Assembly: GCA_016931255.1 (NCBI GenBank)
Contig: JAFGFG010000006.1
Span: forward strand, 51,394 to 115,393
Direction: 5' to 3'
Origin: Candidatus Aenigmatarchaeota archaeon
Lineage (GTDB): Archaea; Aenigmatarchaeota; Aenigmatarchaeia; QMZP01; JAFGSV01
DNA: 64,000 nt
In this document: positions 1-8,411 of the stretch, in pieces
Position numbering within the stretch: the first letter of the stretch is position 1
How the letters are laid out: every line of letters begins with the position of its first letter
Notes under the pieces: model-generated
What the model was told of the DNA's origin: nothing
The model's database searches: none
What the model saw: only the letters and a program-made list of their open reading frames with translations
Translations under genes and position numbers: made by a program

Positions 1-916
1 CGCTTATGTCCTTTAACATTATTCTCTTCCATGCGGCCTCGTAAAGAGATAGCTTCGATGCGTCACCATTTCTGACGGCATTCGCTATTATCTCGGAAGC
101 CTCTTTGGCTGCAAGGAAGCCGTAAGCAAGACCACCTCCTGACCACGGCTTTGTCTGCGATGCGGCATCTCCGACCAGTATCGCGCGGTTTTCATGTGTT
201 TTCTTAATGCCTATTGGTACAGGCGCGGCGCTCCTTTCCGAGGCATCGGAATGTTCCAGGCTGAAGAACTTCTCAAGTATTGGGAAGCTGAGCCTGTAAC
301 CTATGCATCCGTATTCAGTTGTGCTCCCCCTCGGTATCTTCCAGAAGAAGCCGTCCTTCACAAGGCTCTTGTCAAACCACATTTCAACTGTGTCCGAGAA
401 ATCATCCTTTTTCTGGTGTATTATAAGACCATTCAGCACTTCAGGCGCATTGCCGCCTATCATCCTGGAAACAGCAGACCCCGCGCCGTCGCATCCTGCT
501 GCAAAACTGCTTTCAAAGTCATGCTTTGGCGTCCACAACCTGACTTTCTCCTGTGTCTGGTCAGCCCTCATGACCTTCTCCCCGAATCTTACATCAGCAC
601 CGCAGTCTGACGCATGCTCCGCCAGCATCCTGTCCATCAGGCCTCTGTTCACAACATACGCGGCTGTGTCATTCTTCCGGAATTCCAGCGTGGTGCCCAT
701 GAATGTTATTTTAGCGCCTTTCACCTCATGATCGATTACAGCGCCTTTCACTTTTTTGGGTATCATTTCTATGAACCTTGGAGAAACAAGCCCTGAGCAT
801 GCCTTTCCACCTGCCCCGTCATGCTCCTCGAGAACAATAGTATCCATCCTTCCGGCGCACAGTGAAGCCAGATATGAACCAACAGGTCCGGCACCTACAA
901 CAGCCAGGTCATGCAT
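1..916 (-). CDS. Geranylgeranyl reductase family FAD-dependent oxidoreductase (partial, 3' end outside window)
   Basis: Members of this family are flavoproteins that saturate the isoprenoid chains of archaeal lipids or their precursors at the membrane. The gene reads leftward off the window edge, so only the first 305 codons are visible. They show a Rossmann motif at residues 5-16 (VVGAGPVGSYLA), then EEHDGAGGKACSGLVSP, the family signature after the first strand. A GFFWKIPRGS strand lies mid-protein. Near residue 255 is GDAASQTKPWSGGG, the second FAD-contact motif. The start is the ATG at 916, which puts the Rossmann fold at the very N-terminus. It is divergent from secF, with about 80 bp between them. 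The exact substrate cannot be told from sequence. Confidence 0.85.
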   Translation of the reverse strand, partial: MHDLAVVGAGPVGSYLASLCAGRMDTIVLEEHDGAGGKACSGLVSPRFIEMIPKKVKGAVIDHEVKGAKITFMGTTLEFRKNDTAAYVVNRGLMDRMLAEHASDCGADVRFGEKVMRADQTQEKVRLWTPKHDFESSFAAGCDGAGSAVSRMIGGNAPEVLNGLIIHQKKDDFSDTVEMWFDKSLVKDGFFWKIPRGSTTEYGCIGYRLSFPILEKFFSLEHSDASERSAAPVPIGIKKTHENRAILVGDAASQTKPWSGGGLAYGFLAAKEASEIIANAVRNGDASKLSLYEAAWKRIMLKDIS

Positions 917-940
917 AATACTAATAAAAAGCATCATCAT

Positions 941-948
941 TAAATATA
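941..948 (+). promoter_or_regulatory. Putative TATA box upstream of secF-secD
   Basis: The octamer TAAATATA lies in A+T-rich sequence between two divergent genes. Archaeal transcription usually starts about 25-27 nt past the box centre, which here falls at about 968-972. That coincides with a TTG/GTG pair in frame with secF. The position is read directly from sequence; use as a promoter is inference. Confidence 0.5.
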
Positions 949-997
949 CAAAATCAAATTGTGTTGATTGGTGATTATTACGTCTAAAAGCTACAGG

Positions 998-1864
998 ATG
1001 AATGTTAAAGGCATGGAGTTTGACTACAGGCTTCTGATGGCAATTCCCATAGTGCTGCTTCTCATATCAGCTGCAATCCTTGTAAACAAGTACAACACAA
1101 CAGGTGAATGGTTCGAGAGGAGCATAGAACTCAAGGGAGGAACACTCCTCAACATAAAGACCGGGAGCGATGTGTATGTTCCTGAGGTTGAGAGCATACT
1201 CGGCGATGAATTCGGCTCGCTCGTCGTCAGAGGGCTGAGCGGCTTCGGGACGCATGGCATATCCATACAGATGGAAGACACTGCTGATTACGAAGCGGTT
1301 ATAGACAAACTCGATGAGAACGGCGTCAATGTGATAGACTTCTCCCTGGAGAACGTGGGCTCGTCACTCAGCGATGTGTTCTGGTCCCAGGCACAGACAG
1401 GCATAATAATAGCTTTCATAATGATGGGCATCATATCGTTCCTGGTTTTCAGGATATTTGTGCCTTCCCTGGCGATAATAATGTCCGCTGCATCTGATAT
1501 CATAATAACCCTTGCATTCATGCAGGTATTCGGCGTGGAATTCTCACTTGCTTCACTGGGCGCACTCCTCATGCTCATAGGTTATTCAGTTGACACGGAC
1601 ATAATGCTCACGAGCAGGCTCATCAGGGAGACGGACCATGACATGAAAATGAATGACAAGCTCAGGAATGCGCTCAAGACAGGACTCACGATGACATTCA
1701 CGAGCATAGGTGCTATGGCAGCAATTCTTATCGTGCCCCTTCCGGGAGTGCTCAACGACATAGCATCCGTCATACTTATCGGTCTTTCAGCTGACATAAT
1801 CATGACATGGCTGTTCAACTCCGTGATACTCAGGTGGTACTGCGAGTCAAGGGGGATGGGCTGA
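998..1864 (+). CDS. secF: Protein-export membrane protein SecF
   Basis: Subunit of the SecDF complex, which assists protein translocation at the SecYE channel. It has an N-terminal membrane segment (MAIPIVLLLISAAIL), an external region containing the conserved LKGGTLL motif, then a block of about five membrane segments. The block includes GYSVDTDIMLTSRLIRE, equivalent to the SecF D5 motif with its membrane-embedded Asp. The order F then D is typical of archaea. The stop TGA overlaps the secD ATG as TGATG, so the pair is translationally coupled. The start is uncertain: ATG 998 gives a short cytosolic N-terminus, but GTG 971 or TTG 968 in frame would match the predicted transcription start and be leaderless. 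Confidence 0.92.
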   Translation: MNVKGMEFDYRLLMAIPIVLLLISAAILVNKYNTTGEWFERSIELKGGTLLNIKTGSDVYVPEVESILGDEFGSLVVRGLSGFGTHGISIQMEDTADYEAVIDKLDENGVNVIDFSLENVGSSLSDVFWSQAQTGIIIAFIMMGIISFLVFRIFVPSLAIIMSAASDIIITLAFMQVFGVEFSLASLGALLMLIGYSVDTDIMLTSRLIRETDHDMKMNDKLRNALKTGLTMTFTSIGAMAAILIVPLPGVLNDIASVILIGLSADIIMTWLFNSVILRWYCESRGMG

Positions 1865-3678
1865 TGCTCAAATACTGGAGGATTCTCCTTCTCATGACAG
1901 TAGTCTTAGGAGCGCTGTTCTCAATAGGATTCACTGACAAGAGGAATGGCGTCGAGGTTGTTTATGTCACAAGGGAGTCACCTGCTTTTGGAGTGCTTGA
2001 GCAGGGAATGGTACTGACGAGCCTTAACGGCGTTCCGGTCAAAAATTCCGGTGAATGGAATGCAATCATTGACGGATATTCAGGAAGCGCTACAATGACA
2101 ACCAGCACCGGCAAAATATATGATTTTATCTTCAATGAGACCACAGGAATCGAGGTGAAGGATGTGCAGAGGCTCAACCTGGACTTCGGACTTGACATCC
2201 AGGGAGGAACAAGGATAATACTCAAGCCGAAGACCAATGCCACAATGGACATGATAGAGCAGGTCAAGGGAACGCTGCAGACAAGGATGAATATCTACGG
2301 CCTGAAAGACATGCAGTTCACCACGCTTCAGTCATCTGACGGCAACTACATACAGATAGACGCAACAGGACTGAGCTCAGACATAGTCAATGACCTCCTG
2401 ACATCCGAGGGCACATTCGTCGCGAAGATATCAAAGCCTGTTGAGATAAGCAATGGCAGGGGAACAATAGACCTCGGCGAGGGCAAGTACCCGATTGAGA
2501 TAACGAACAGCACAGTCACAGTCAACGGAGAGGAGATAGGTGATAACAGTACCTTCATGCTTGAGGGCATACTCTTCGAATACGTGAACACAACAGGCGG
2601 CTCAGCTCTTCTCACAGGAACAGTCTATGAAGGTAAGGACATAGAGCTGATATACACAGACCCCCAGCATTCAGGCATTGTCCCCGTAGGCAGCTTCTAC
2701 AGGTTCTATTTCACTGTCCTCGTCTCAAGCAACGGGGCCGAGAAGTTCGCAAAGGTCACGTCAGGGGTGCCAAGCCAGCTGGACCTTGACAGCGGTGACT
2801 ACTACCTCAAGGACTGCATGATATATCTTTACCTTGACGGCAACCTCCAGTCATCACTTAGGATATCATCGACACTTGGAGGGCAGGCATATGCCACACC
2901 TCAGATAGAGGGAGGCAGGGATACAAGGGAGGATGCGACAGAGGAGAAGCTCAGGCTCCAGACAATACTGCGTTCAGGCTCGCTTCCAGTAAGCCTGGAA
3001 ACATCATCCATATCAATAATCTCCCCTACACTTGGCGCTAATTTCATACAGTCAGCGCTTCTCGCAGCACTGGCAGCGGGAATCGCTGTGATAACCATAA
3101 TATTCATAAGGTACAGGAGCCTCAGGGTGAGCATACCACTTGTGCTCACAGGACTCTCAGAGGCCGTGATAATACTGGGCATATCAGCATCCGGCGCGTA
3201 TGATGCAGGCATATGGTCAATCGTGCTGCTCATAAACATCCTCATAATAGGCGGAGCCTGGTGGAAGCTTAAGGAATCCGATGCTTCGGCATGGCTTGGC
3301 GCGCTTCTCATACCAATGCTCGGATTAACCATGGGCTGGAACATAGACCTTCCTGCAATAGGCGGAATAATAGCAGCAATAGGAGTCGGCGTCGACCAGA
3401 TGGTGGTCATAGCTGACGAAACACTTGGAGGCAGGAAGATAGCCAGGAAAATATACACGCTGAAAGACAGGATAGGCAAGGCGTTCTTCATAATATTCAC
3501 AGCTGCTGCCACAACGATATCCGCGCTTCTTCCGCTCATGTTCGTGGCAGCCGGTGTGTTCATAAGAGGATTCGTGATAACCACAATAGTGGGAATACTG
3601 ATAGGCATATCAATAAGCAGGCCGGCATACGCAAAGGTGGTTGAACTCACTGCTGACCGTGTCAGAAAGGACGATTAA
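1864..3678 (+). CDS. secD: Protein-export membrane protein SecD with PDZ-like insertion
   Basis: Large partner of SecF, 604 residues. After the first membrane segment (about residues 4-22) comes a PDZ-like stretch (about 33-90) with GVLEQGMVLTSLNGVPV, the glycine-loop-plus-strand pattern of PDZ domains. Then comes LDFGLDIQGGTRIIL, the D2 motif of SecD, and a long external P1-like region. The C-terminal membrane block starts near residue 395 and contains AAIGVGVDQMVVIADE, the D4-type motif with a membrane Asp. The start ATG 1864 overlaps the secF stop and follows a G-rich ribosome-site-like run. The gene ends tail-to-tail with the next one, sharing TTAA for both stop codons. Identity is firm; the PDZ reading is by eye. 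Confidence 0.95.
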   Translation: MLKYWRILLLMTVVLGALFSIGFTDKRNGVEVVYVTRESPAFGVLEQGMVLTSLNGVPVKNSGEWNAIIDGYSGSATMTTSTGKIYDFIFNETTGIEVKDVQRLNLDFGLDIQGGTRIILKPKTNATMDMIEQVKGTLQTRMNIYGLKDMQFTTLQSSDGNYIQIDATGLSSDIVNDLLTSEGTFVAKISKPVEISNGRGTIDLGEGKYPIEITNSTVTVNGEEIGDNSTFMLEGILFEYVNTTGGSALLTGTVYEGKDIELIYTDPQHSGIVPVGSFYRFYFTVLVSSNGAEKFAKVTSGVPSQLDLDSGDYYLKDCMIYLYLDGNLQSSLRISSTLGGQAYATPQIEGGRDTREDATEEKLRLQTILRSGSLPVSLETSSISIISPTLGANFIQSALLAALAAGIAVITIIFIRYRSLRVSIPLVLTGLSEAVIILGISASGAYDAGIWSIVLLINILIIGGAWWKLKESDASAWLGALLIPMLGLTMGWNIDLPAIGGIIAAIGVGVDQMVVIADETLGGRKIARKIYTLKDRIGKAFFIIFTAAATTISALLPLMFVAAGVFIRGFVITTIVGILIGISISRPAYAKVVELTADRVRKDD

Positions 3679-4241
3679 CCTATTGACCATTGCCCGTCTT
3701 TCACGCGGCTTACGTTTCCTTCAAGAACAAGACCCTCTGAAATGCTTACGCTTCCGGTGAAATCATATATCTCTATCTTATCGCCTTCAGCTGTTATGTT
3801 GGTGTTTTCGCTCATGACCATGTAATCGACATCCTCCAGTACAAGCTCGGGAATCTTCATGTATTCAATTGAATAATCTTCCATCCTGAGGTCCAGCCTG
3901 AGGTCGCTATCAGCAGGCATGAGCTGCGTCCTGTTGCTGTCGAAGTTAAATATAATAGTTCCCCTGAAATTTTCTATATCAGAATCAGGCGTGGTTATGT
4001 TTACCGCATCACCGATGATGAGACTTACGCTTCCGGAGAGAAGCTTTATGGTCACGAAGTTGGTGATTTTCTTGGGTGTGCTGAAAAGCGTTCCGAATGG
4101 GGAACTTAACCAGTCACCTATGCTGCCTGTTGAATTCATGAATATGTCTTTAACGCCGGAGTTGCTCACTAGCGCTGAAGATGCGACTATTAGAACAGCG
4201 AATACAATTGCCAGCAGTTTCCATTCAAAAAGACCTTTCAT
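3675..4241 (-). CDS. Hypothetical membrane-anchored protein, beta-rich exterior
   Basis: Not recognised. The 188-residue protein has one N-terminal hydrophobic segment (LLAIVFAVLIVASSALV, about residues 8-24). The remaining 160 residues are hydrophilic, with alternating hydrophobic residues and several N-glycosylation sequons (NST, NIT, NRT, NVS), so it is probably a single-pass protein with an extracytoplasmic beta-structured domain. I chose ATG 4241, which follows GAGGG at a suitable distance, rather than the in-frame TTG 12 nt upstream. Its 3' end overlaps secD by 4 bp. No known catalytic motif is visible. Confidence 0.7.
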   Translation of the reverse strand: MKGLFEWKLLAIVFAVLIVASSALVSNSGVKDIFMNSTGSIGDWLSSPFGTLFSTPKKITNFVTIKLLSGSVSLIIGDAVNITTPDSDIENFRGTIIFNFDSNRTQLMPADSDLRLDLRMEDYSIEYMKIPELVLEDVDYMVMSENTNITAEGDKIEIYDFTGSVSISEGLVLEGNVSRVKDGQWSIG

Positions 4242-4291
4242 TTTAACCCTCAATAAACATTTGTACTTTCTAATTTAAACTTATATGACTC

Positions 4292-4299
4292 TAAATATA
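4292..4299 (+). promoter_or_regulatory. TATA box for the DUF1512 gene
   Basis: TAAATATA is centred 28 nt before ATG 4324, the spacing that gives a leaderless or nearly leaderless transcript. A GGGGAC run just before the ATG would lie upstream of the predicted RNA start and so could not act as a ribosome site. Confidence 0.55.
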
Positions 4300-4323
4300 T
4301 AATCTAATTCATCAGGGGACATC

Positions 4324-5499
4324 ATGTATCTTAATATGCCATTCGGACTCGGAGACGGGGGTGACATAGTGTCATGGCTCGTATGGATAATATTCTTCAT
4401 GGTATTCTTCATGTTCTACCCTAGGATAATGCTGTCACAAATAATGTGGAAGCTTGAGGCAAGCGCCAGGAAGCTTGAGGAACTTTCACTTAAATCCAAG
4501 AAGCTGCTGATAAATGAGATAAGCAGAAAGCCGACAAAGGAACTAAAAGATGATGTCAACAGATTCTTTGAGTTCTTCATGATAACACCTGTCAGCCTCG
4601 ACCCAGCAGGCATTGTGAAGAAGTTCGACCACCTGATAAAAAACGAAAGGGAGCGGTTCAGGTACTTTACCGAACAGGTATGCCCGAAGATGGACGATGA
4701 GAGGAAAGCGAACATCCAGATGGGCTTTGCAGGCGGAATAGAGCTTTACACACTCGCCAAGATAGTGAGGCACTACATCGAGATGATAAAGAAGACAAAG
4801 TCATACCAGATAGCCATGATAATACAGATGCAGATTCCCATGATAGAGCGCATAGCCAAGGCACTTTTCGAGGGAACAAAGACGCTTGCAAGGGGAGAGC
4901 CGATAGGCGATGCGGTCGGCCCGTGGGTCGTTGCCAAGATGATTGACGGAAAGACAACAGAGATCGAGGAAGAAGTCGTGATGTTCAGGAAGAAGTCAGA
5001 CGGGCGTAATCTTTTCCTTCTCAAGGCCAGAGGCCCCGGAGGCAGGATAGGATATCCCGGCAAGGCTGTTGAGAAACTGATAAAGAAGTACAAAATAGAC
5101 AAGGTCGTCACAATAGACGCGGCAGCAAAGCTCGAGGGAGAGAAGACAGGATCCATAGCAGAAGGCGTCGGCATCGCAATGGGCGGTCCCGGCGTTGAAA
5201 GAACCTACATCGAGGACGCTGTTGTCAGGGCAAACATACCAATGGACAGCATAGTTGTCAAGATGTCATCCGAGGAAGCCATAATGCCTCTCAGGAAGTC
5301 TATGATAAACGCACTTCCGTATGTCATGGATTCACTTCAAAGAAGCATCTCGCGCTCGAAGAAGGGCACTAACATAATAGTCGTCGGCGTTGGCAACACA
5401 TCAGGCGTCGGAAACAGCAAAACAGATGCAGAGAAGACAGCCAAATGGGTAGAAAGCTACGAGAAGAAGCTTAAAGAAGCTAAGAAAAAGGCGAACTGA
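4324..5499 (+). CDS. DUF1512 family archaeal membrane-anchored protein
   Basis: Conserved archaeal family of unknown function. The 391-residue protein has one N-terminal membrane segment (about residues 15-33, VSWLVWIIFFMVFFMFYP) and a long cytosolic part. That part is helical at first (KLEELSLKSKKLL), then holds an alpha/beta region with glycine-rich loops (ARGPGGRIGYPGKAVEKLI, IAEGVGIAMGGPGVER). The family assignment rests on recall of the N-terminal PRIMLSQIMWKLE and EFFMITPVSLDPAGIVKKFD segments. The gene is monocistronic and its 3' end overlaps the convergent PEP-synthase-like gene by 20 bp. No enzymatic residues can be named. Confidence 0.8.
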   Translation: MYLNMPFGLGDGGDIVSWLVWIIFFMVFFMFYPRIMLSQIMWKLEASARKLEELSLKSKKLLINEISRKPTKELKDDVNRFFEFFMITPVSLDPAGIVKKFDHLIKNERERFRYFTEQVCPKMDDERKANIQMGFAGGIELYTLAKIVRHYIEMIKKTKSYQIAMIIQMQIPMIERIAKALFEGTKTLARGEPIGDAVGPWVVAKMIDGKTTEIEEEVVMFRKKSDGRNLFLLKARGPGGRIGYPGKAVEKLIKKYKIDKVVTIDAAAKLEGEKTGSIAEGVGIAMGGPGVERTYIEDAVVRANIPMDSIVVKMSSEEAIMPLRKSMINALPYVMDSLQRSISRSKKGTNIIVVGVGNTSGVGNSKTDAEKTAKWVESYEKKLKEAKKKAN

Positions 5500-7717
5500 A
5501 ATCAATGGGAAGAACATCTTCCTCTGCGCTTTCCTGAGTATTTCTTGCGGGCTGAATGCTCATTCTTGACAGGGTCCTTCTGACATCATCAACCACGGCG
5601 GGCTCAACACATATCACATCAACACCCTGCTTTACCAGCATCTCGATGTTCCAGTCTGTTATGTATTTCTGGCTGAGAGTCACCGAGCATACGGAACCTG
5701 TTTCAGCACACCTCCCTTTCACAGACTTCACGAATTCAAGGACAGCATCATGTATGTTTTCATCAGGCTCTTTCAGTCCCATTGAAAGCTGTATGAGCGG
5801 GTCAATGTCGATGTTAACGAGAGTTGTGTCTTCATTTATTATTTCCCTGTTCTGGAATGCCATTGCAGGGGTCTTCACAGATATTCCGTATATGCATCCC
5901 GCAGGAAGCTGATGGCGCATGCTCCTGACATCCTCAACTCCCCTGACAACAGGTATCAGTATTCCGGCAGGAGTCCTGTTCTCTATGAACCGTCTTGCCA
6001 GGTCGGATGCCCACTGCATTGACTGCTCGTTATTAGGGGATAACCATAATTCACCCGGAGATGTTGCAGGGGAAGAAAGCAAATCAGGCTCCGATGGTAT
6101 GTTGTAGATTATGCTGCCCTCAGCATTATGAACCCTTCCAACCATCTCGGGTCCTGTTTTTGCGAATATTTTCACATTTCTGGGAACAGATACAGCTTCA
6201 CTGCCTGTTGCTGTCTCAACCAGCGGATTCTCAAATGGCATTGGAAGGGATTCTCCGGGATTATTTGCTTCTTCATACATCGCAGGGAAGTTGATGTCAG
6301 GTGGCGATGGAGGCGCAAACGGGTCTTTTTCCTCTGTCTCCTGAGCAGGCTGGCTGAAGTCGCTATACATTTCATTATCGTCTTCCGAAGGGGTTGATTC
6401 TGCAAGTACAGCCTTTACGACCTTTCCCTGGTCAGCTATGATTTTCACAGTGTCCCCTTCCTTTAGTATATGGGTCGCATTCTGGGTTGAGGAAAGCGCC
6501 GGCATGTTCATCTCCCTTGAAAGGATGCCGAAGTTGCACAGCCGGCTTCCTTCGTCCGTTATGGCAGCTGATGCGTTGATTGCCGCAATGACATTCTTCG
6601 GGTCCGAGTTCTTTGAAACAGCTATGCTTCCTGCTCCGAATGTTCCCATTGAACCATCCTCGGCAAGCAAGACAGAGCCCGTTGCCGTGCCTCTCGAGAC
6701 GAACCTTCCTGTTACGAGCACCTCTTCGTGGGAATGCTCATCATGGTTCGGGCTTATCTCATAATTGCCGTCTTTTACGTCGTTTATTGAAATCTTGTTC
6801 CTTCCTATGCACCAGTCTATAATCTTCTGGCTGTTCCCGGTGGAAATGCTCCTCGCGACCTCAAACAGCTTCTTCATCTCTGACTCCGAAACAACCTGGG
6901 CGTCCATCCTGCTTCCGGGCACATGGTATCTCTCAGTGGCGCCTGTCATTTCATTCCTTTCAAACATCCACATCTTCTTCGATATGTTTTTCTCAATAAG
7001 ATTTCCATTGGCATCCAGAAGGTATTCATCAGGTGTTACTATGCCTGATGTTATGGCGCTTCCGAGTCCCCATGATGCCTCGATGAGCGTCTTGTCCCCT
7101 CCGAATCCTGTCATCATTATGCCGCTTTTCTCCGATGGCGCCATTTTCTGGACAATCACAGACACGCTACTCACGCCGCCTGTTTTTTCCTGGTATTTTT
7201 TCGTATGCGGAAAGAACAGCGACGCCCAGCACAGCTTCACATGCCTGATGAGGTCTTCTTCACCAGTGACATTCAGGAAACTGTCCAGAACACCCGCATA
7301 GCTTGATGAACCGGTTCTCATGGCCGCACACCTCACAGCCACGATATCATAGGTCCTTCCTGCCTTTATCATACTCAGGGCCGCCTGCGCCGCCCTGACG
7401 TCATCTGACACGGAGATGTCTGCGTAAGCGGTTGATATTTCCTTTCTCACTTCCTCTGGCATGAAAGCATTCGCAAATATTACCCTTATACTTTCCATGG
7501 CTTTCTTCATTTCATGGATGCTTCCGCCATGTGATGCAAGGATGTCCTCCAGCTTGTCCCTGAGCACGTTCCTTGTCAGAAATATCTCAAGCGCCTCAGG
7601 GCTTATGACAAAACCCGACTGCACGGGATATCCGCCTTTTTTCAGCATGCAGAGAACTGATGATTTCGTTCCCATCTCATCATTCTCTCCGACATCATCA
7701 AGCCTGGTTATGTACAA
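5480..7717 (-). CDS. PEP synthase-like protein lacking the catalytic histidine (probable pseudoenzyme)
   Basis: The 745-residue protein keeps the three-part plan of phosphoenolpyruvate synthase. The N-terminal ATP-grasp-like part has GYPVQSGFVISPEALEIFL, VRCAAMRTGSSSYAGVLDSF and EASWGLGSAITSGIVTPDEY. The swivelling phosphohistidine domain has GTATGSVLLAED and AAITDEGSRLCNFGILSREM. A shortened barrel-like C-terminus has GILIPVVRGVEDV, GISVKTPAMAF and GVDVICVEP. Key residues are gone. The phosphohistidine site is normally GGRTCHAAI, and here Asn stands where His should be. The R-S-S-A-x-x-E-D motif has become RCAAMRTG. The barrel's catalytic Cys segment and the G-x-L-R-x-E start are missing. 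The likely start is TTG 7717 after a GGGTG run; ATG 7675 is the alternative. A binding or regulatory role is inferred. Confidence 0.8.
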   Translation of the reverse strand: MYITRLDDVGENDEMGTKSSVLCMLKKGGYPVQSGFVISPEALEIFLTRNVLRDKLEDILASHGGSIHEMKKAMESIRVIFANAFMPEEVRKEISTAYADISVSDDVRAAQAALSMIKAGRTYDIVAVRCAAMRTGSSSYAGVLDSFLNVTGEEDLIRHVKLCWASLFFPHTKKYQEKTGGVSSVSVIVQKMAPSEKSGIMMTGFGGDKTLIEASWGLGSAITSGIVTPDEYLLDANGNLIEKNISKKMWMFERNEMTGATERYHVPGSRMDAQVVSESEMKKLFEVARSISTGNSQKIIDWCIGRNKISINDVKDGNYEISPNHDEHSHEEVLVTGRFVSRGTATGSVLLAEDGSMGTFGAGSIAVSKNSDPKNVIAAINASAAITDEGSRLCNFGILSREMNMPALSSTQNATHILKEGDTVKIIADQGKVVKAVLAESTPSEDDNEMYSDFSQPAQETEEKDPFAPPSPPDINFPAMYEEANNPGESLPMPFENPLVETATGSEAVSVPRNVKIFAKTGPEMVGRVHNAEGSIIYNIPSEPDLLSSPATSPGELWLSPNNEQSMQWASDLARRFIENRTPAGILIPVVRGVEDVRSMRHQLPAGCIYGISVKTPAMAFQNREIINEDTTLVNIDIDPLIQLSMGLKEPDENIHDAVLEFVKSVKGRCAETGSVCSVTLSQKYITDWNIEMLVKQGVDVICVEPAVVDDVRRTLSRMSIQPARNTQESAEEDVLPIDFSSPFS

Positions 7718-7783
7718 AAAAACACCCTGTAGATTATTGTTCTGACATGTTTATAATCTTTGGGAGATTCCCGCAGAATGCGG

Positions 7784-8299
7784 CTACTCGAACACTATAG
7801 AACACGGAGATGGTATCTTGGCTGATGCTATCTTAAGAGCTCTCTTGGCGACCTTCTCGCTTCCCGGAGCCACGCGGACTTCTATTATCTTCTGGCCACT
7901 CTTCACCTGTGCTGCTGTTGAGGTCGGCCTTCCGAATGAAAGCCGCATGCCGGTCTGGTACCTGTCGGCGCCTGCGCCTGTTGCTATGGGGTTGTCCCTG
8001 AGAACATGATGCGGGAAAACCCTCACCTTCATGAAGTACATCCCGGTTCCTAGTAATGTTTCGAGCTTCTTGTTGGTTGATATCCTTGCTGCCTCGAGTG
8101 CATTGTGCCTTATCTGTACAGCCTCCTTGGTGACAAGGAAAGCCTTCACGCTGTACTCATCCTTAATCTTCCCCGACTCGAATGACCTTATCTTCGGGTA
8201 CGGGACGCCTTTCACATAGGATTTCCTGGGCTTGTGCTTCGAAACCCTTGTATTCGGCCTTTTGAGCCTTGTGTAACATTTTGCCGGTCTTAATCCCAT
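7784..8299 (-). CDS. rpl10e: 50S ribosomal protein L10e (uL16 family)
   Basis: Large-subunit protein next to the peptidyl transferase centre and tRNA elbow. At 171 residues it has the normal archaeal length and begins with the family's MGLRPAKCYTRL, followed by PNTRVSKHKPRKSYVKGVPYPKI. It also has MYFMKVRVFPHHVLRDNP and the GADRYQTGMRLSFGRP loop. The ATG at 8299 follows GGTGTTGA. A TATA-like tttaaata at 8341-8348 puts the RNA start near 8317, so this gene has a short leader with a ribosome site, unlike many neighbours. Confidence 0.97.
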   Translation of the reverse strand: MGLRPAKCYTRLKRPNTRVSKHKPRKSYVKGVPYPKIRSFESGKIKDEYSVKAFLVTKEAVQIRHNALEAARISTNKKLETLLGTGMYFMKVRVFPHHVLRDNPIATGAGADRYQTGMRLSFGRPTSTAAQVKSGQKIIEVRVAPGSEKVAKRALKIASAKIPSPCSIVFE

Positions 8300-8340
8300 T
8301 TCAACACCAACTTCATAGAGTTAACTATTCTTGAAAGGTT

Positions 8341-8379
8341 TTTAAATACTTTTACCATTATTCATTCACCGTATATATA
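8341..8379. promoter_or_regulatory. Divergent promoter region, rpl10e (-) and nucleotidyltransferase (+)
   Basis: The 112-bp gap between rpl10e and the nucleotidyltransferase holds two A+T boxes. TTTAAATA at 8341-8348 serves the leftward gene, with a predicted start near 8317. TATATATA at 8372-8379 serves the rightward gene, with a predicted start near 8403. The boxes are seen directly; the pairing is inferred from spacing. Confidence 0.55.
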
Positions 8380-8411
8380 TTTGTTACTGTCAGATGGGAA
8401 AAGTGAAAAAT

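Noticed and set aside
194..974. Several plus-strand open frames of 60-142 codons at the left edge
   Set aside because: They are antisense to the geranylgeranyl reductase, whose minus-strand frame is open throughout and carries clear motifs.
2901..3650. A 249-codon minus-strand open frame inside secD
   Set aside because: The translation is Ile/Met/Ser-rich low-complexity sequence, mirroring the hydrophobic codons of the SecD membrane block.
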